Of a stretch of DNA of 7,033 nt, positions 6,986 to 7,033 are shown in pieces. The notes below the pieces were generated by a model. It saw nothing but the letters and a program-made list of their open reading frames with translations, ran no database searches and was not told where the DNA came from. A program made the translations under genes and the position numbers. The first letter of the stretch is position 1. The number at the start of each line of letters is the position of its first letter. The DNA comes from Bacteroidota bacterium (GTDB taxonomy: Bacteria; Bacteroidota; Bacteroidia; Bacteroidales; UBA1556), in NCBI GenBank assembly GCA_003648395.1, contig QMPB01000228.1:1-7033 (forward strand), given 5' to 3'.

Positions 6986-7033
6986 AACTCCTTAAAATCT
7001 CTTCTAATTTCATCACGGATTCTTACAAACTCA
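6898..7033 (-). CDS. C-terminal end of an unidentified protein, partial (5' part outside window)
   Basis: A - strand frame enters from the right edge and stays open for 44 codons to a TGA (complement of 6898-6900). The first part, EFVRIRDEIRRDFKEFYEDL, is a charged helix of normal protein character. From about ERVITQRF onward, the codons lie inside the CACAGAG-type repeat and give a low-complexity tail (AEKTQRDTEENEVEN). The original stop was therefore probably lost or bypassed when the repeat arrived, or the whole frame is fortuitous. The FxRxRDEI pattern faintly resembles the final helix of low-molecular-weight phosphatase or ArsC-type arsenate reductases. That is only a guess from a short stretch. 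Confidence 0.4.
   Translation of the reverse strand, partial: EFVRIRDEIRRDFKEFYEDLSERVITQRFAEKTQRDTEENEVEN

Overview
The window is AT-rich DNA from a member of the Bacteroidota, most likely a Flavobacteriia/Cytophagia-like bacterium. The support is a GldA-type gliding-motility ATPase, a DAHP synthase with a C-terminal chorismate mutase, a very short lipoprotein signal with acidic residues after the cysteine, a TAnnTTTG-type promoter element, a relic of a Bacteroidota-style RHS core (YGFNGQEKDD), and no clear Shine-Dalgarno sequences. There are no rRNA or tRNA genes, CRISPR arrays or complete mobile elements that I can see.

Layout: the left third (1-2870) is on the + strand. It holds the 3' part of gldA, then an uncharacterised lipoprotein gene whose stop overlaps (TAATG) the start of a polyprenyl glycosylphosphotransferase gene, the enzyme type that starts exopolysaccharide repeat-unit assembly on undecaprenyl phosphate. 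The right part (3022-6724) is on the - strand: a secreted endonuclease/exonuclease/phosphatase-fold protein with a probable TTG start, then DAHP synthase-chorismate mutase, then an aldehyde dehydrogenase. The two groups converge at 2871-3021, where a decayed RHS fragment of about 130-150 bp sits. The right edge holds the end of an unidentified - strand gene whose last codons run into a C-rich, G-poor repeat of the CACAGAG type.

How the genes work together: the lipoprotein and the glycosylphosphotransferase are very probably translationally coupled and may share a role at the cell surface. DAHP synthase-chorismate mutase carries out the first committed step of the shikimate pathway and the step leading to phenylalanine and tyrosine. 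The aldehyde dehydrogenase follows it by 45 bp and may share its transcript, but no metabolic link is evident. Most of the window is ordinary housekeeping and cell-envelope sequence. The points worth a second look are the RHS relic, the dispersed-type repeat at the right end with its reading-frame extension, and the lipoprotein/glycosylphosphotransferase pair. I found no convincing new system.
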